A DNA stretch of 64,000 bases, taken from Bacillota bacterium (lineage in GTDB: Bacteria > Bacillota > Bacilli > Paenibacillales > UBA4045). Positions 1 through 7,654 of this stretch are shown one piece after another; position 1 is the stretch's first letter; each line of letters opens with the position of its first letter. The stretch lies in the NCBI GenBank assembly GCA_023441055.1, contig JAEZQY010000029.1, forward strand, positions 186,001 to 250,000, in the 5' to 3' direction. A model generated the notes under the pieces. The model did no database searches. It saw nothing but the letters and a program-made list of their open reading frames with translations, and had not been told where the DNA came from. A program made the position numbers and the translations under genes.

Positions 1-82
1 CAGGAAATCATATCACTTGTGCGGTATAATAGGCTAGGCATTGCGTTATAGCAAGCATAGGATCAGCATAGGAGGTTTCATC

Positions 83-625
83 ATGAAGGTAGCTGCAATT
101 GTAGGAAGTATTCGTAAGGATTCCTTGAATCGGAAGTTAGCCGAATTCGTCAAGAACCGCTACGCGGACAAGTTTGAGCTCGACATTATTTCATTACGCG
201 ACGTCCCGATGTACAATCAGGATATCGAGAACGATCCGCCCCAAGCGGTTGTGGATTTCAAATCGCGCGTGAAGCAGGCGGATGCCGTTCTCTGGGTAAC
301 CCCTGAATATAATAGCACCGTTCCAGGTGTACTCGTGAATGCGATCGATTGGATGTCCCGCGTGGATAAGGTTATGAAGGGCAAGCCGTCCATCATCATG
401 GGTGCTTCCATGGGCAATCTCGGTACAGTGAAGGCCCAGATTCACCTGCGCAACATTATGTTCGCTGGCGGAGTCGCGTCCCCTGTATTGATGGGGAATG
501 AAGTTTATGTCGGCGCTGCGCATACGAAGTTTGATGAAGCAGGCAACTTGACGGATGAGAACACCATCAAGTTCCTGGACACCGTCATCGATAACTTCAT
601 GACGTGGATGACTACTTTTAAGTAA
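83..625 (+). CDS. NADPH-dependent FMN reductase family protein
   Basis: Flavodoxin-like NAD(P)H-dependent FMN/quinone reductase of about 180 residues, presumably cytosolic. The N-terminal phosphate-binding loop GSIRKDSLNRKLA and the later TPEYNSTVPGVLVNAIDW segment are the two FMN-contacting signatures of the family. I start at ATG 83, because AGGAGG lies at 70-75 with a 7-base gap; the open frame extends upstream to about 41 but has no comparable site there. A TATAAT-like -10 sits at 25-30. Two more paralogs lie in the window (2238-2780 and 62844-63392), both on the other strand. The physiological substrate cannot be read from the sequence. Confidence 0.9.
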   Translation: MKVAAIVGSIRKDSLNRKLAEFVKNRYADKFELDIISLRDVPMYNQDIENDPPQAVVDFKSRVKQADAVLWVTPEYNSTVPGVLVNAIDWMSRVDKVMKGKPSIIMGASMGNLGTVKAQIHLRNIMFAGGVASPVLMGNEVYVGAAHTKFDEAGNLTDENTIKFLDTVIDNFMTWMTTFK

Positions 626-642
626 TACAGCTGCATAATCAC

Positions 643-1776
643 TTATTCGTATTGTACAATTGCCGCGATGTAGGCCGATAGCACTTCAGCAGCGCGCTCA
701 TGGGCGAGCTTCCCAGGGTGACTCCTCGCGCCGACGGCCTGATCCGTCATCGCCGGCAATTCCACTACGGATACCCCACCGTCACCTGTCCGCTCCATAT
801 ACGTGCTGACAGCGCGGCGGATCGCCGGCATCATCGGTATGCCGAGCATCCCATACGCCCATACGAGATGTGCGGCTGGATTATGCCGTCTCAGCATCGC
901 TAGAAACGCCACCGCTGCATGCTCGAAGGCTTGCAGATCTTCACGATGATAGCTGCCATCCTCACACAGTCGCTGCTTATGCGTCCTGCCGGTCTTCGGA
1001 TCCGTCCAAGCCGGTGAATGGAATGCCCCGCCGTCATTCGTCCCCAGATTCACCACGATCACATCCGGTTGCCAGGAATCGAAGTCATGCACGCTGTTCG
1101 CGCCTAACCGCTCGTTCCGCTCGCCCGTCAACACACCGCACACCTGTTCATAGCAGGACGGAATCGCCGCATGTGGATTATTGTCCCAGCCTGTCAGCAC
1201 GCCCCAACCGCTCTGCGAGACTACCTGATAGTCAGCATCCAGTGCCGCCGCAGTCATCGCCGTATAATTATCGATCGCACTGAACCACATTGGAATCCAC
1301 GCTGTCTCTTCCTTAGCGCCAATAGCTCCTTCTCCAGAAGTAATGCTATCGCCAATAAACTCAATCCTGCAGCGCCCTTCCCGAACCGGTACAAATTCGC
1401 CGTCCGATTTCACCGCATGAATCTGCAGACAGCAGCTTAGATCACCGCTCATCGCCTGCGTATCACGCACGATGCGGACCTTCTTCACACCCTCACCACT
1501 CATCCCTCGGAAAATACACACCCAACGCCTGCCCGCTGTCAGCATCTGTCTACTCGTGACGGCACCGTTCACCATCACACTGATCCAGGGCTCATAGATG
1601 TCATAGTTCGACTCGACTTCCACCCATAGCTCAGAGCCCTTCGCATGAAGCTCAATGCCGCTCCCCGTCCAGAACAGAGTCAGCGGTGCAAGCTCGCCAG
1701 TCGTGCGACCATGTACCTTGAGATGCGGGATGTCGGTTAAGCTGAGCACCTGTAAGCGTTCATCCTTGTTCATCAT
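643..1776 (-). CDS. SGNH/GDSL hydrolase, CE2-like carbohydrate esterase
   Basis: Predicted 377-residue esterase. The first ~130 residues look like a beta-sandwich domain and the rest is an SGNH hydrolase: the nucleophile block is EFIGDSITSG, the oxyanion block is NLGTND, and a late SHPG supplies the catalytic His. This two-domain order is that of carbohydrate esterase family 2, which deacetylates plant polysaccharides. No signal peptide is visible, so it probably acts on imported oligosaccharides. GGAGG sits just upstream of the tandem ATGs at 1776/1773, which decides the start over a longer open frame. It is convergent with the FMN reductase at 83-625, only 17 bases apart. Confidence 0.82.
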   Translation of the reverse strand: MMNKDERLQVLSLTDIPHLKVHGRTTGELAPLTLFWTGSGIELHAKGSELWVEVESNYDIYEPWISVMVNGAVTSRQMLTAGRRWVCIFRGMSGEGVKKVRIVRDTQAMSGDLSCCLQIHAVKSDGEFVPVREGRCRIEFIGDSITSGEGAIGAKEETAWIPMWFSAIDNYTAMTAAALDADYQVVSQSGWGVLTGWDNNPHAAIPSCYEQVCGVLTGERNERLGANSVHDFDSWQPDVIVVNLGTNDGGAFHSPAWTDPKTGRTHKQRLCEDGSYHREDLQAFEHAAVAFLAMLRRHNPAAHLVWAYGMLGIPMMPAIRRAVSTYMERTGDGGVSVVELPAMTDQAVGARSHPGKLAHERAAEVLSAYIAAIVQYE

Positions 1777-1964
1777 AGGGGCCTCCTCGCAGTCTTCTTG
1801 CTGCCATTGTAACATAGGAATTTCTAATTGATGGTAGGCCAAGGATCTGCGAGCTCCCCGGCAATTGGTTAGAGGAGTGCGCGGAATGGAGTGGGGTGGT
1901 GCAGCAGCTAGGAGCGGCTAATCGGATGGGGCTGATGGCGAAGGTGAGTGAAGCTTACTAAGCT

Positions 1965-2146
1965 CAAATGCATATATGCAGGTATTAGTGGGGTTTTGGC
2001 CAGTTTTACAGCATTTACATGTATTTCTGCAGGTTAAACAGCAACTTATGGTGAAAAGAACACAAAAATGATGACTTAAATGTAAATTTGCAGGTAAACT
2101 TGATCATAGCCGCGGATTCGCACCAAGTAGATGTATAATTACAGGT
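1965..2146. repeat. Four degenerate copies of an A(T)GTA-AT-TGCAGGT motif
   Basis: The 395-base gap between the esterase and the second FMN reductase holds no convincing gene. It contains TGCAGGT at 1977, 2028 and 2089 and the related TACAGGT at 2140, each preceded by an A/T-rich ATGTA-type stretch. Start-to-start distances are 51, 61 and 51 bases. The remainder is unremarkable; a 63-codon minus-strand frame (2015-2206) runs through the repeats and has no coding features. Confidence 0.5.
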
Positions 2147-2190
2147 CACCCCACCACACCACCTACCTCCACATCGCAAATCACGCAAAA

Positions 2191-2225
2191 AAGAAGCTGA
2201 CCGCAATTACTCCGGTCAGCTTCTT
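2191..2225. terminator. Intrinsic terminator hairpin after the 2238-2780 gene
   Basis: AAGAAGCTGACCG (2191-2203) pairs perfectly with CGGTCAGCTTCTT (2213-2225). The A-run at 2187-2192 becomes a U-run on minus-strand RNA, so it terminates the minus-strand FMN reductase. Confidence 0.85.
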
Positions 2226-2237
2226 CTATAACTCGTC

Positions 2238-2780
2238 TTATCGAATCGTCTTCAGCGCAGTTGCCCAAGGGATCACTTGATCCAGCATCTGGTTAACAGA
2301 GTCTGCTTGAACCTCTGCCGGCTTGAAGTTCGTGAAATTCTCGAAGTCAGTGAACAGGGACAATGCAGGGTGCACCCGCACATCCGCAACCAATAGCTCG
2401 CCCAGAATACCGCGCAGATGCTCAGCTGCACGCGCGCCGCCGACGGAACCGTAGGATACAATACCAGCCGCCTTATTATTCCATTCCTCACGTAGGTAAT
2501 CCAAGGCATTCTTCAATGCGCCTGTAATGGAATGGTTATATTCTGCCACGATGAATACGAATCCGTCGCAGCTTGCAATCTTCTCTGCCCAAGCGCCAGC
2601 CTTCGATGCGTCGCCGCCAGGCTCGCCCAGTAACGGGAGCTTGTAATCCGCGATATCGATAATTTCGTATGTCGCGTCGCCGCGCTTATCCGCGTGTTCC
2701 TTCACCCATGCGCCAACCTGCGGGCTGACTCTTCCTTCTCTTGTCGAGCCCAGGATAATGCCGATCTTCAATTGTGCCAC
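2238..2780 (-). CDS. NADPH-dependent FMN reductase family protein
   Basis: Flavin reductase/quinone oxidoreductase of 180 residues with the family loop GSTREGRVSPQVG near the N terminus and AEYNHSITGALKNALDYL around residue 80. The ATG at 2780 is preceded by AAGGAGGAAC in the minus direction. The gene stands alone between a terminator and a promoter region packed with TAGTTA/TAACTA repeats, which suggests a dedicated regulator, perhaps one sensing quinones or electrophiles. The inducer is inference; the protein family is clear. Confidence 0.9.
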   Translation of the reverse strand: MAQLKIGIILGSTREGRVSPQVGAWVKEHADKRGDATYEIIDIADYKLPLLGEPGGDASKAGAWAEKIASCDGFVFIVAEYNHSITGALKNALDYLREEWNNKAAGIVSYGSVGGARAAEHLRGILGELLVADVRVHPALSLFTDFENFTNFKPAEVQADSVNQMLDQVIPWATALKTIR

Positions 2781-2814
2781 AGTATGTTCCTCCTTGAAGT
2801 AATTTACATTAGAA

Positions 2815-2864
2815 TAGTTAACAGCTAACTATTTAACAGTTACATTATTTTATCTAGTTAACAG
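2815..2864 (-). promoter_or_regulatory. Operator-like cluster of TAGTTA/TAACTA repeats
   Basis: TAGTTA-ACAGC-TAACTA (2815-2831) is a perfect 6-5-6 inverted repeat. It overlaps TAACT-N7-AGTTA (2826-2842). TAGTTAACAG at 2815-2824 recurs exactly at 2855-2864, 40 bases away. The cluster lies 35-85 bases upstream of the FMN reductase start at 2780. TAACT-N7-AGTTA resembles the operators of HxlR/DUF24-type redox regulators such as YodB, but no such regulator gene is adjacent. Confidence 0.55.
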
Positions 2865-2880
2865 GATGTCAACCTAACAC

Positions 2881-3302
2881 CTAGTTTGTCCGTCTCGTTC
2901 CTACCCGATTCATCCACTTTTGCCCTGATCACTTCTATGCAATATTGCCCAATCAGACATATCGCCAATATTCGCCGCTATAGCCGTGTCGAACCACCAG
3001 AGACATCCATTGAAATTTTTTTGAAAAACCTATTGCTGTTTTAATTAGATGCTGATAATATAAAGAAGCGTTATTTGGAAAGCTAGTATTCATAATATCA
3101 AGAGTCTTTCCAAGCAGATAATTTTTGACCACTTTCGTCAAGCAAAGTTAAGGCCATGCGGACAGCCGGGTCAAATGCCGATTGGCAACTTTCGTTGCCT
3201 TATTGATTGAGTTAAAAGCTCAAATTTTATAAGTTGGTTACTTTATAACCAGTGCACATCAACTTGTGAAACGGTCAATAAGAGTGGTAAAAGTGATTAT
3301 TT
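2881..3302. other. AT-rich intergenic stretch without a convincing gene
   Basis: No supported gene is seen here. It contains GGCAAC-TTTC-GTTGCC (3184-3199), a short perfect hairpin, and a TTTGACC/GGGTCAAA pair (about 3126 and 3168). A 62-codon minus-strand TTG frame at 2953-3141 has no recognisable similarity and I do not call it. The right end merges into the promoter of the polyamine operon. Confidence 0.5.
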
Positions 3303-3529
3303 GCTATATAGACTCTGAGCCAACATGATATTTGAATATTGAAGAGCTTCTCCAATGGAGTGACACCTTATGTTTAGGGGTGACATCTGTCTTTATTCGG
3401 TGTCCCAATTGTCACACGCCTCATTCAATATTTCGTCTATCACAAGCAAGTGATGCGCATAGTGCGTATTTTCACTTGCTTTTTTCGTGTTTACATTCAC
3501 AAGAATTCAATCGCAAAGGAGATAGGAAA
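3303..3529 (+). promoter_or_regulatory. Promoter and long structured leader of the carboxynorspermidine operon
   Basis: TGCTATATA at about 3302-3310 reads as an extended -10, putting transcription start near 3316, more than 200 bases before the ATG at 3530. The leader carries GTGACACC (3360-3367), which can pair with GGTGTC (about 3401) and GTCAC (about 3413), followed by a terminator-like hairpin at 3444-3485. A structured leader ending in a terminator 45 bases before the first gene suggests attenuation or a riboswitch. I could not match it to a known riboswitch class. Confidence 0.45.
3444..3485 (+). terminator. Leader terminator upstream of the carboxynorspermidine dehydrogenase gene
   Basis: AAGCAAGTGA (3444-3453) pairs with TCACTTGCTT (3472-3481) and is followed by a run of T to 3485. 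The inner TGCGCATAGTGCG can extend the stem. The gene's own SD (AAAGGAGAT) lies downstream at 3515-3523, so this hairpin would stop transcription before the operon. Confidence 0.7.
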
Positions 3530-4768
3530 ATGGGAAAAGCGTTAATTATCGGTTGTGGAGGTGTAGCTTCCGTAGCTATCCACAAATGTGTGCAAAACAG
3601 TGAAGTGTTCGAGGAAATCTGCATCGCGAGTCGTACGAAGTCCAAGTGTGACGCCCTGAAGGCGAAACTGGACGGCGGTAAAACCAAAATTACGACAGCG
3701 CAAGTTGACGCGAATAATGTGGACGAGTTGATCGCCCTGATCGAGCGCGAGAAGCCGGACATCGTAATGAACCTCGCGCTGCCGTACCAGGATCTTACGA
3801 TCATGGACGCTTGCCTAGCAACGAAGACGAACTATATGGATACGGCGAATTATGAGCCGGAGGATACAGCGAAGTTCGAGTACAAGTGGCAATGGGATTA
3901 CCGCGAACGGTTTGAGAAGGCGGGCATTACCGCGCTGCTGGGCAGCGGCTTCGATCCCGGCGTGACCGGCGTATTCTCGGCGCATGCGCTGAAGCATCAT
4001 TTTGACGAAATTGAGTATATTGACATTCTGGACTGCAATGCGGGCGATCACGGCTACCCGTTCGCGACGAACTTCAACCCGGAGATCAATATTCGCGAGG
4101 TATCCGCTAACGGTAGGTATTGGGAGAACGGCGAGTGGATTGAGACCAAGCCGATGGAGATCAAGCGCGTCTATGACTTCCCGGAAGTCGGCGAGCGTGA
4201 TATGTATCTGTTGTACCATGAAGAGCTGGAGTCGCTAGCGCAAAATATACCCGGTCTGAAGCGCATTCGCTTCTTCATGACGTTCGGTCAGAGCTACCTG
4301 ACCCACCTGAAGTGCCTGGAGAACGTTGGGATGACCTCTATCGAGCCTATCGAATTCGAGGGCAAGCAGATCATTCCGCTGCAATTCCTGAAGGCAGTGC
4401 TGCCTGATCCATCCTCGCTTGGGCCGCGCACGAAGGGCAAGACCAATATTGGCTGCATCTTCCAGGGCAAGAAGGACGGCAAGCCTAAGACGTATTACGT
4501 CTACAATGTATGCGATCATGAAGCTTGCTATCGTGAGGTAGGATCCCAGGCTGTCGCTTACACGACTGGCGTGCCTGCGATGATCGGCGCGATGATGCTG
4601 ATGACGGGCAAGTGGAATAAGCCTGGCGTCTACAATATCGAAGAATTCGATCCAGATCCATTCATGGAAGCATTGAACAAGTGGGGCCTGCCATGGCAAG
4701 AGAGCTTCAATCCAGAGCTCGTTGACGGTGTACCCGCCCAAATCTTAGAACCGGAGCTAGTTGGCTGA
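3530..4768 (+). CDS. Carboxynorspermidine dehydrogenase (saccharopine dehydrogenase family)
   Basis: 412-residue NADPH-dependent enzyme of the LYS1/LYS9 fold. In the alternative polyamine route it condenses aspartate semialdehyde with diaminopropane or putrescine to carboxy(nor)spermidine. Visible features are the Rossmann start GKALIIGCGGVASVA, the SGFDPGVTGVF segment around residue 145 that is typical of the CANSDH clade, and a C-terminal TTGVPAMIGAMMLMTG. ATG 3530 follows AAAGGAGAT with ideal spacing; a longer open frame upstream crosses the leader terminator and is rejected. The decarboxylase gene overlaps or abuts its stop, so the two are co-translated. Whether the product is norspermidine or spermidine cannot be told from sequence. 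Confidence 0.9.
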   Translation: MGKALIIGCGGVASVAIHKCVQNSEVFEEICIASRTKSKCDALKAKLDGGKTKITTAQVDANNVDELIALIEREKPDIVMNLALPYQDLTIMDACLATKTNYMDTANYEPEDTAKFEYKWQWDYRERFEKAGITALLGSGFDPGVTGVFSAHALKHHFDEIEYIDILDCNAGDHGYPFATNFNPEINIREVSANGRYWENGEWIETKPMEIKRVYDFPEVGERDMYLLYHEELESLAQNIPGLKRIRFFMTFGQSYLTHLKCLENVGMTSIEPIEFEGKQIIPLQFLKAVLPDPSSLGPRTKGKTNIGCIFQGKKDGKPKTYYVYNVCDHEACYREVGSQAVAYTTGVPAMIGAMMLMTGKWNKPGVYNIEEFDPDPFMEALNKWGLPWQESFNPELVDGVPAQILEPELVG

Positions 4769-4769
4769 T

Positions 4770-5897
4770 ATGCGATTCGATGAACTGCCCACACCATGTT
4801 ATGTAGTAGATGAGGCATTGCTGGAGAAGAATCTGAAGATTCTGAGCGGCGTCATGTCACGTACAGGAGCGAAGATCATCCTCGCTCAGAAGGCATTCTC
4901 CATGTCTTCCCTGTACCCGCTGATCGGGAAGTATCTGAGCGGCACTGCCGCAAGCGGCTTATTCGAAGCGAGGCTGGGGTATGAAGAGATGGGTAAGGAG
5001 AACCATGTCTTCTCCCCCGCCTACCGCGAGGACGAGATCGATGAGATCATCTCGCTATGTGATCACGTCATCCTCAATTCCTTCTCCCAGCTTGAGAGGT
5101 TTGGGGAGCGTGTCCGGACTGCCGGCAAGAAGGTAGGCCTGCGCATCAATCCGGAATGCTCGACGCAGGTCGGACATGATATCTATAACCCGTGCGCCGT
5201 CGGCTCACGCTTCGGCGTAACGATCGAGCACTTCCGTCCGGAGCAGCTGGAGGGCGTATCGGGCCTGCACTTCCACACGCTCTGTCAGCAGAATTCCGAT
5301 GATCTGGCGAAGACGCTCGACGCTGTCGAGGAGAAGTTCGGTCCGTGGCTGTCACAGATGGAATGGATCAACTTCGGAGGCGGGCACCATATTACTAGAG
5401 ATGATTATGATATCCCGCTCCTGGAGGCTTGTATTCGGAGAATGCAGGAGAAGTACGACCTGCAGGTGTACCTGGAGCCCGGCGAGGCGATTGCGCTCAA
5501 CGCCGGATACCTGGTTACAACCGTGCTCGACACAATGAAGAATGGCATGGATATCGCCATCCTGGACACCTCTGCCTCCTGCCATATGCCGGATGTACTG
5601 GAGATGCCTTATCGCCCGCCGCTCAGCGGCTCAGGTGAAGCTGGCGAGAAGGCTTATACGTACCGACTCGGCGGGCAGACTTGTCTGTCTGGTGATGTGA
5701 TCGGTGATTATTCCTTCGATGAACCGCTGAAGTGCGGAGATCGTCTGGTGTTCGGAGACATGGCCATCTATACGATGGTGAAGAACACCACCTTCAATGG
5801 CATGCCGCTGCCAGCGATCGCCGTGCAGGACCACAACGGTAATTGCCGGATCGCGCGTGATTTCGGCTACCAAGACTTCAAGATGAGATTGGCTTAA
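4770..5897 (+). CDS. nspC: Carboxynorspermidine decarboxylase
   Basis: PLP-dependent fold-III decarboxylase, 375 residues, completing the (nor)spermidine pathway begun by the upstream gene. The Schiff-base lysine is K41 in ILAQKAFSM; the substrate-side cysteine and PLP-phosphate regions are in GGQTCLSGDVIGDY near residue 300, and FGGGHH lies around 203. ATG 4770 begins one base after the upstream TGA (4766-4768). An in-frame TTG at 4761 would overlap the upstream gene and is closer to GGAG at 4753, so the exact start is uncertain by three codons. A terminator follows at 5927. Confidence 0.92.
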   Translation: MRFDELPTPCYVVDEALLEKNLKILSGVMSRTGAKIILAQKAFSMSSLYPLIGKYLSGTAASGLFEARLGYEEMGKENHVFSPAYREDEIDEIISLCDHVILNSFSQLERFGERVRTAGKKVGLRINPECSTQVGHDIYNPCAVGSRFGVTIEHFRPEQLEGVSGLHFHTLCQQNSDDLAKTLDAVEEKFGPWLSQMEWINFGGGHHITRDDYDIPLLEACIRRMQEKYDLQVYLEPGEAIALNAGYLVTTVLDTMKNGMDIAILDTSASCHMPDVLEMPYRPPLSGSGEAGEKAYTYRLGGQTCLSGDVIGDYSFDEPLKCGDRLVFGDMAIYTMVKNTTFNGMPLPAIAVQDHNGNCRIARDFGYQDFKMRLA

Positions 5898-5926
5898 TTG
5901 ATATGGCTTAAATAGGTAGATAAATA

Positions 5927-5965
5927 GAAACTGCCCAGCATTATTCGCTGAGCAGTTTCTTCTTA
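5927..5965. terminator. Terminator between nspC and the convergent GGDEF gene
   Basis: GAAACTGCCCAGC (from 5927) pairs with GCTGAGCAGTTTC with one mismatch and is followed by TTCTT. It sits between two convergent genes and may serve both. Confidence 0.75.
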
Positions 5966-6005
5966 TTGTGCAACATTGTGCAACTAATCTTCTACTAATC
6001 TTCGG

Positions 6006-7559
6006 TTAAGGCGAGACGCACACGCAGTTGCGCCCCTCCCGCTTAGCGGCGTACAACGCTTCATCTGCTCTATGGAGCAGCTGGTATAACGTCTCCTCTT
6101 CATGACCTCCCGCTTCGGCAATACCGAAGCTCGATGTGGCCGAGATCGTAGCATCAGCGACAATGAGCGGCTGCGCTGCTATATGCTCACGTACCTGATT
6201 GGCCAACAGTTCTCCTGTCTGCGCGGCATCCCCTCGCAGTGCAACTATGAATTCCTCTCCGCCATATCGCGCGAACAGGGTACCCTCTGGCAGACTAGCC
6301 TGAACGATCCCCACAATATGCGTCAGCAGAAGATCTCCAATATGATGTCCGTAGGTGTCATTCACACGCTTGAAGTAATCAATATCGAACAGCATAATCG
6401 TGAACGGCGACGCAGTGCTCCTGGCATCCTCATAGTAGCGTTTACAATACAGGAAGAATGCGCGACGATTATAGATCTGCGTCAGCTCATCATAGTAAGC
6501 ATGCTGCTCCAGCTTCATTTGCAGTTCCTTGAGCGCTGTAATATCGGTGAAGATCAGCAAGGTACCCGTACTATTGTGATGCGCATGCTGCAAGGGCGAT
6601 GTCCGTACTTGATAGATGCATGCCTGACCGTTCAACGTTACCGTTAGTTCTTGGTCCCCTGCGGCAGCCTCGAGATCGAACGGGAAGGATTCACCGGTCA
6701 GCTCGCGCCACACGACATCGATCCGCCGCCCGAGCAGCGATTGATCCCATTCCTTGAACATCGATTTGCCAGCTTGATTACATTCAATCAAGCGCTTGGA
6801 TTCATCGAGCACGATGACGCCATCATGGATACTATTGAAGATCGCTTCCTTAGCAACGGGCGTAATATGGAACATGCGCGAGCTGTTGATCGACCAGAGC
6901 AGCATGGCAGATGAGATCCACACGACCATGGGGACGGGATCGATCCCGTCTGGCGTTACACCGAGCAGATAGAGGAAGGCCGTTACCATAGGAATGACCT
7001 GTGCAGCTATAAGCGCAGTCAGATAAGAGCGGTAATTCCTGGCGGTCTCTCGCCACCGAGAGAGCACCAGCACCAGGCCGGTCAGCATACAGCAGAATAG
7101 GAACACACCATGCACGACGAACCAGACGCCCACCTGAATATCGGTATACGGAGCGCCGAGCAGCGGATCGATTTCGTAGGAGCGATAATGGAGATAATGC
7201 CAGTCATTCGTAGCATCCAGCAGCAAGCTTATACAGGGAATGGTTAGAAGCGCAGCAATTCCTCTGCGCGTTACTCGGATACCAAGATAACGCATAACCA
7301 CCAATAAGCCTAGTGGTGGAGAGAACGGCATGCCGATATATTGAATGATATTCCAGAATTTAATCTGCTCGAGGGTAGTCGATGTCAGGCTGAAGGCATA
7401 ACCGAAGCAGTAAATCGTGGTGGCCAATGTGCTGAGTATGAAGAGCTTAGCGATATTCTTATATCGGTGCCGTCGAATGAGCACGTAGATGCCCAGATAG
7501 ACATTCAGAACACCTGATGTGCATACGAGTGTTATATAAGCTGTTAATTGCGGATCCAC
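6006..7559 (-). CDS. Membrane-bound PAS-GGDEF diguanylate cyclase
   Basis: 517-residue protein. The first ~230 residues form seven hydrophobic segments like the 7TM N-terminal module of some Firmicute sensor kinases. A PAS domain follows (about 240-345, FNSIHDGVIVLDESKRLIECNQAG), then a GGDEF domain (about 355-515) with an intact active site ARYGGEEFIVAL. It should synthesise c-di-GMP at the membrane in response to a ligand. No RxxD inhibitory site is seen before the GGEEF. The start is GTG 7559, with AGAGGGA nine bases upstream. The gene is monocistronic, with a terminator at each end. Confidence 0.88.
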   Translation of the reverse strand: MDPQLTAYITLVCTSGVLNVYLGIYVLIRRHRYKNIAKLFILSTLATTIYCFGYAFSLTSTTLEQIKFWNIIQYIGMPFSPPLGLLVVMRYLGIRVTRRGIAALLTIPCISLLLDATNDWHYLHYRSYEIDPLLGAPYTDIQVGVWFVVHGVFLFCCMLTGLVLVLSRWRETARNYRSYLTALIAAQVIPMVTAFLYLLGVTPDGIDPVPMVVWISSAMLLWSINSSRMFHITPVAKEAIFNSIHDGVIVLDESKRLIECNQAGKSMFKEWDQSLLGRRIDVVWRELTGESFPFDLEAAAGDQELTVTLNGQACIYQVRTSPLQHAHHNSTGTLLIFTDITALKELQMKLEQHAYYDELTQIYNRRAFFLYCKRYYEDARSTASPFTIMLFDIDYFKRVNDTYGHHIGDLLLTHIVGIVQASLPEGTLFARYGGEEFIVALRGDAAQTGELLANQVREHIAAQPLIVADATISATSSFGIAEAGGHEEETLYQLLHRADEALYAAKREGRNCVCVSP

Positions 7560-7614
7560 GGCATTCCCTCTTCAATCATAATCGTGCCCATCGAAGCCTA
7601 GCCGCGATATGAAC

Positions 7615-7647
7615 AAGGCTCCTCTTCTATTCGTGAAGAGGAGCCTT
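7615..7647 (-). terminator. Terminator after mqo
   Basis: AAGGCTCCTCTTC (7615-7627) pairs with GAAGAGGAGCCTT (7635-7647), just downstream of the minus-strand mqo stop at 7655. Confidence 0.85.
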
Positions 7648-7654
7648 CGTCCAA

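Noticed and set aside
2953..3141. 62-codon minus-strand gene
   Set aside because: TTG start without SD, no similarity I recognise, AT-rich intergenic DNA.
3126..3175. Tokens GCAAAG, GGCC and CAGCCGGGT resembling a c-di-GMP-I riboswitch
   Set aside because: The P1/P2 arrangement and GNRA tetraloop do not fit on the plus strand; the hairpins with GAAA loops occur on the minus strand without the other conserved parts.
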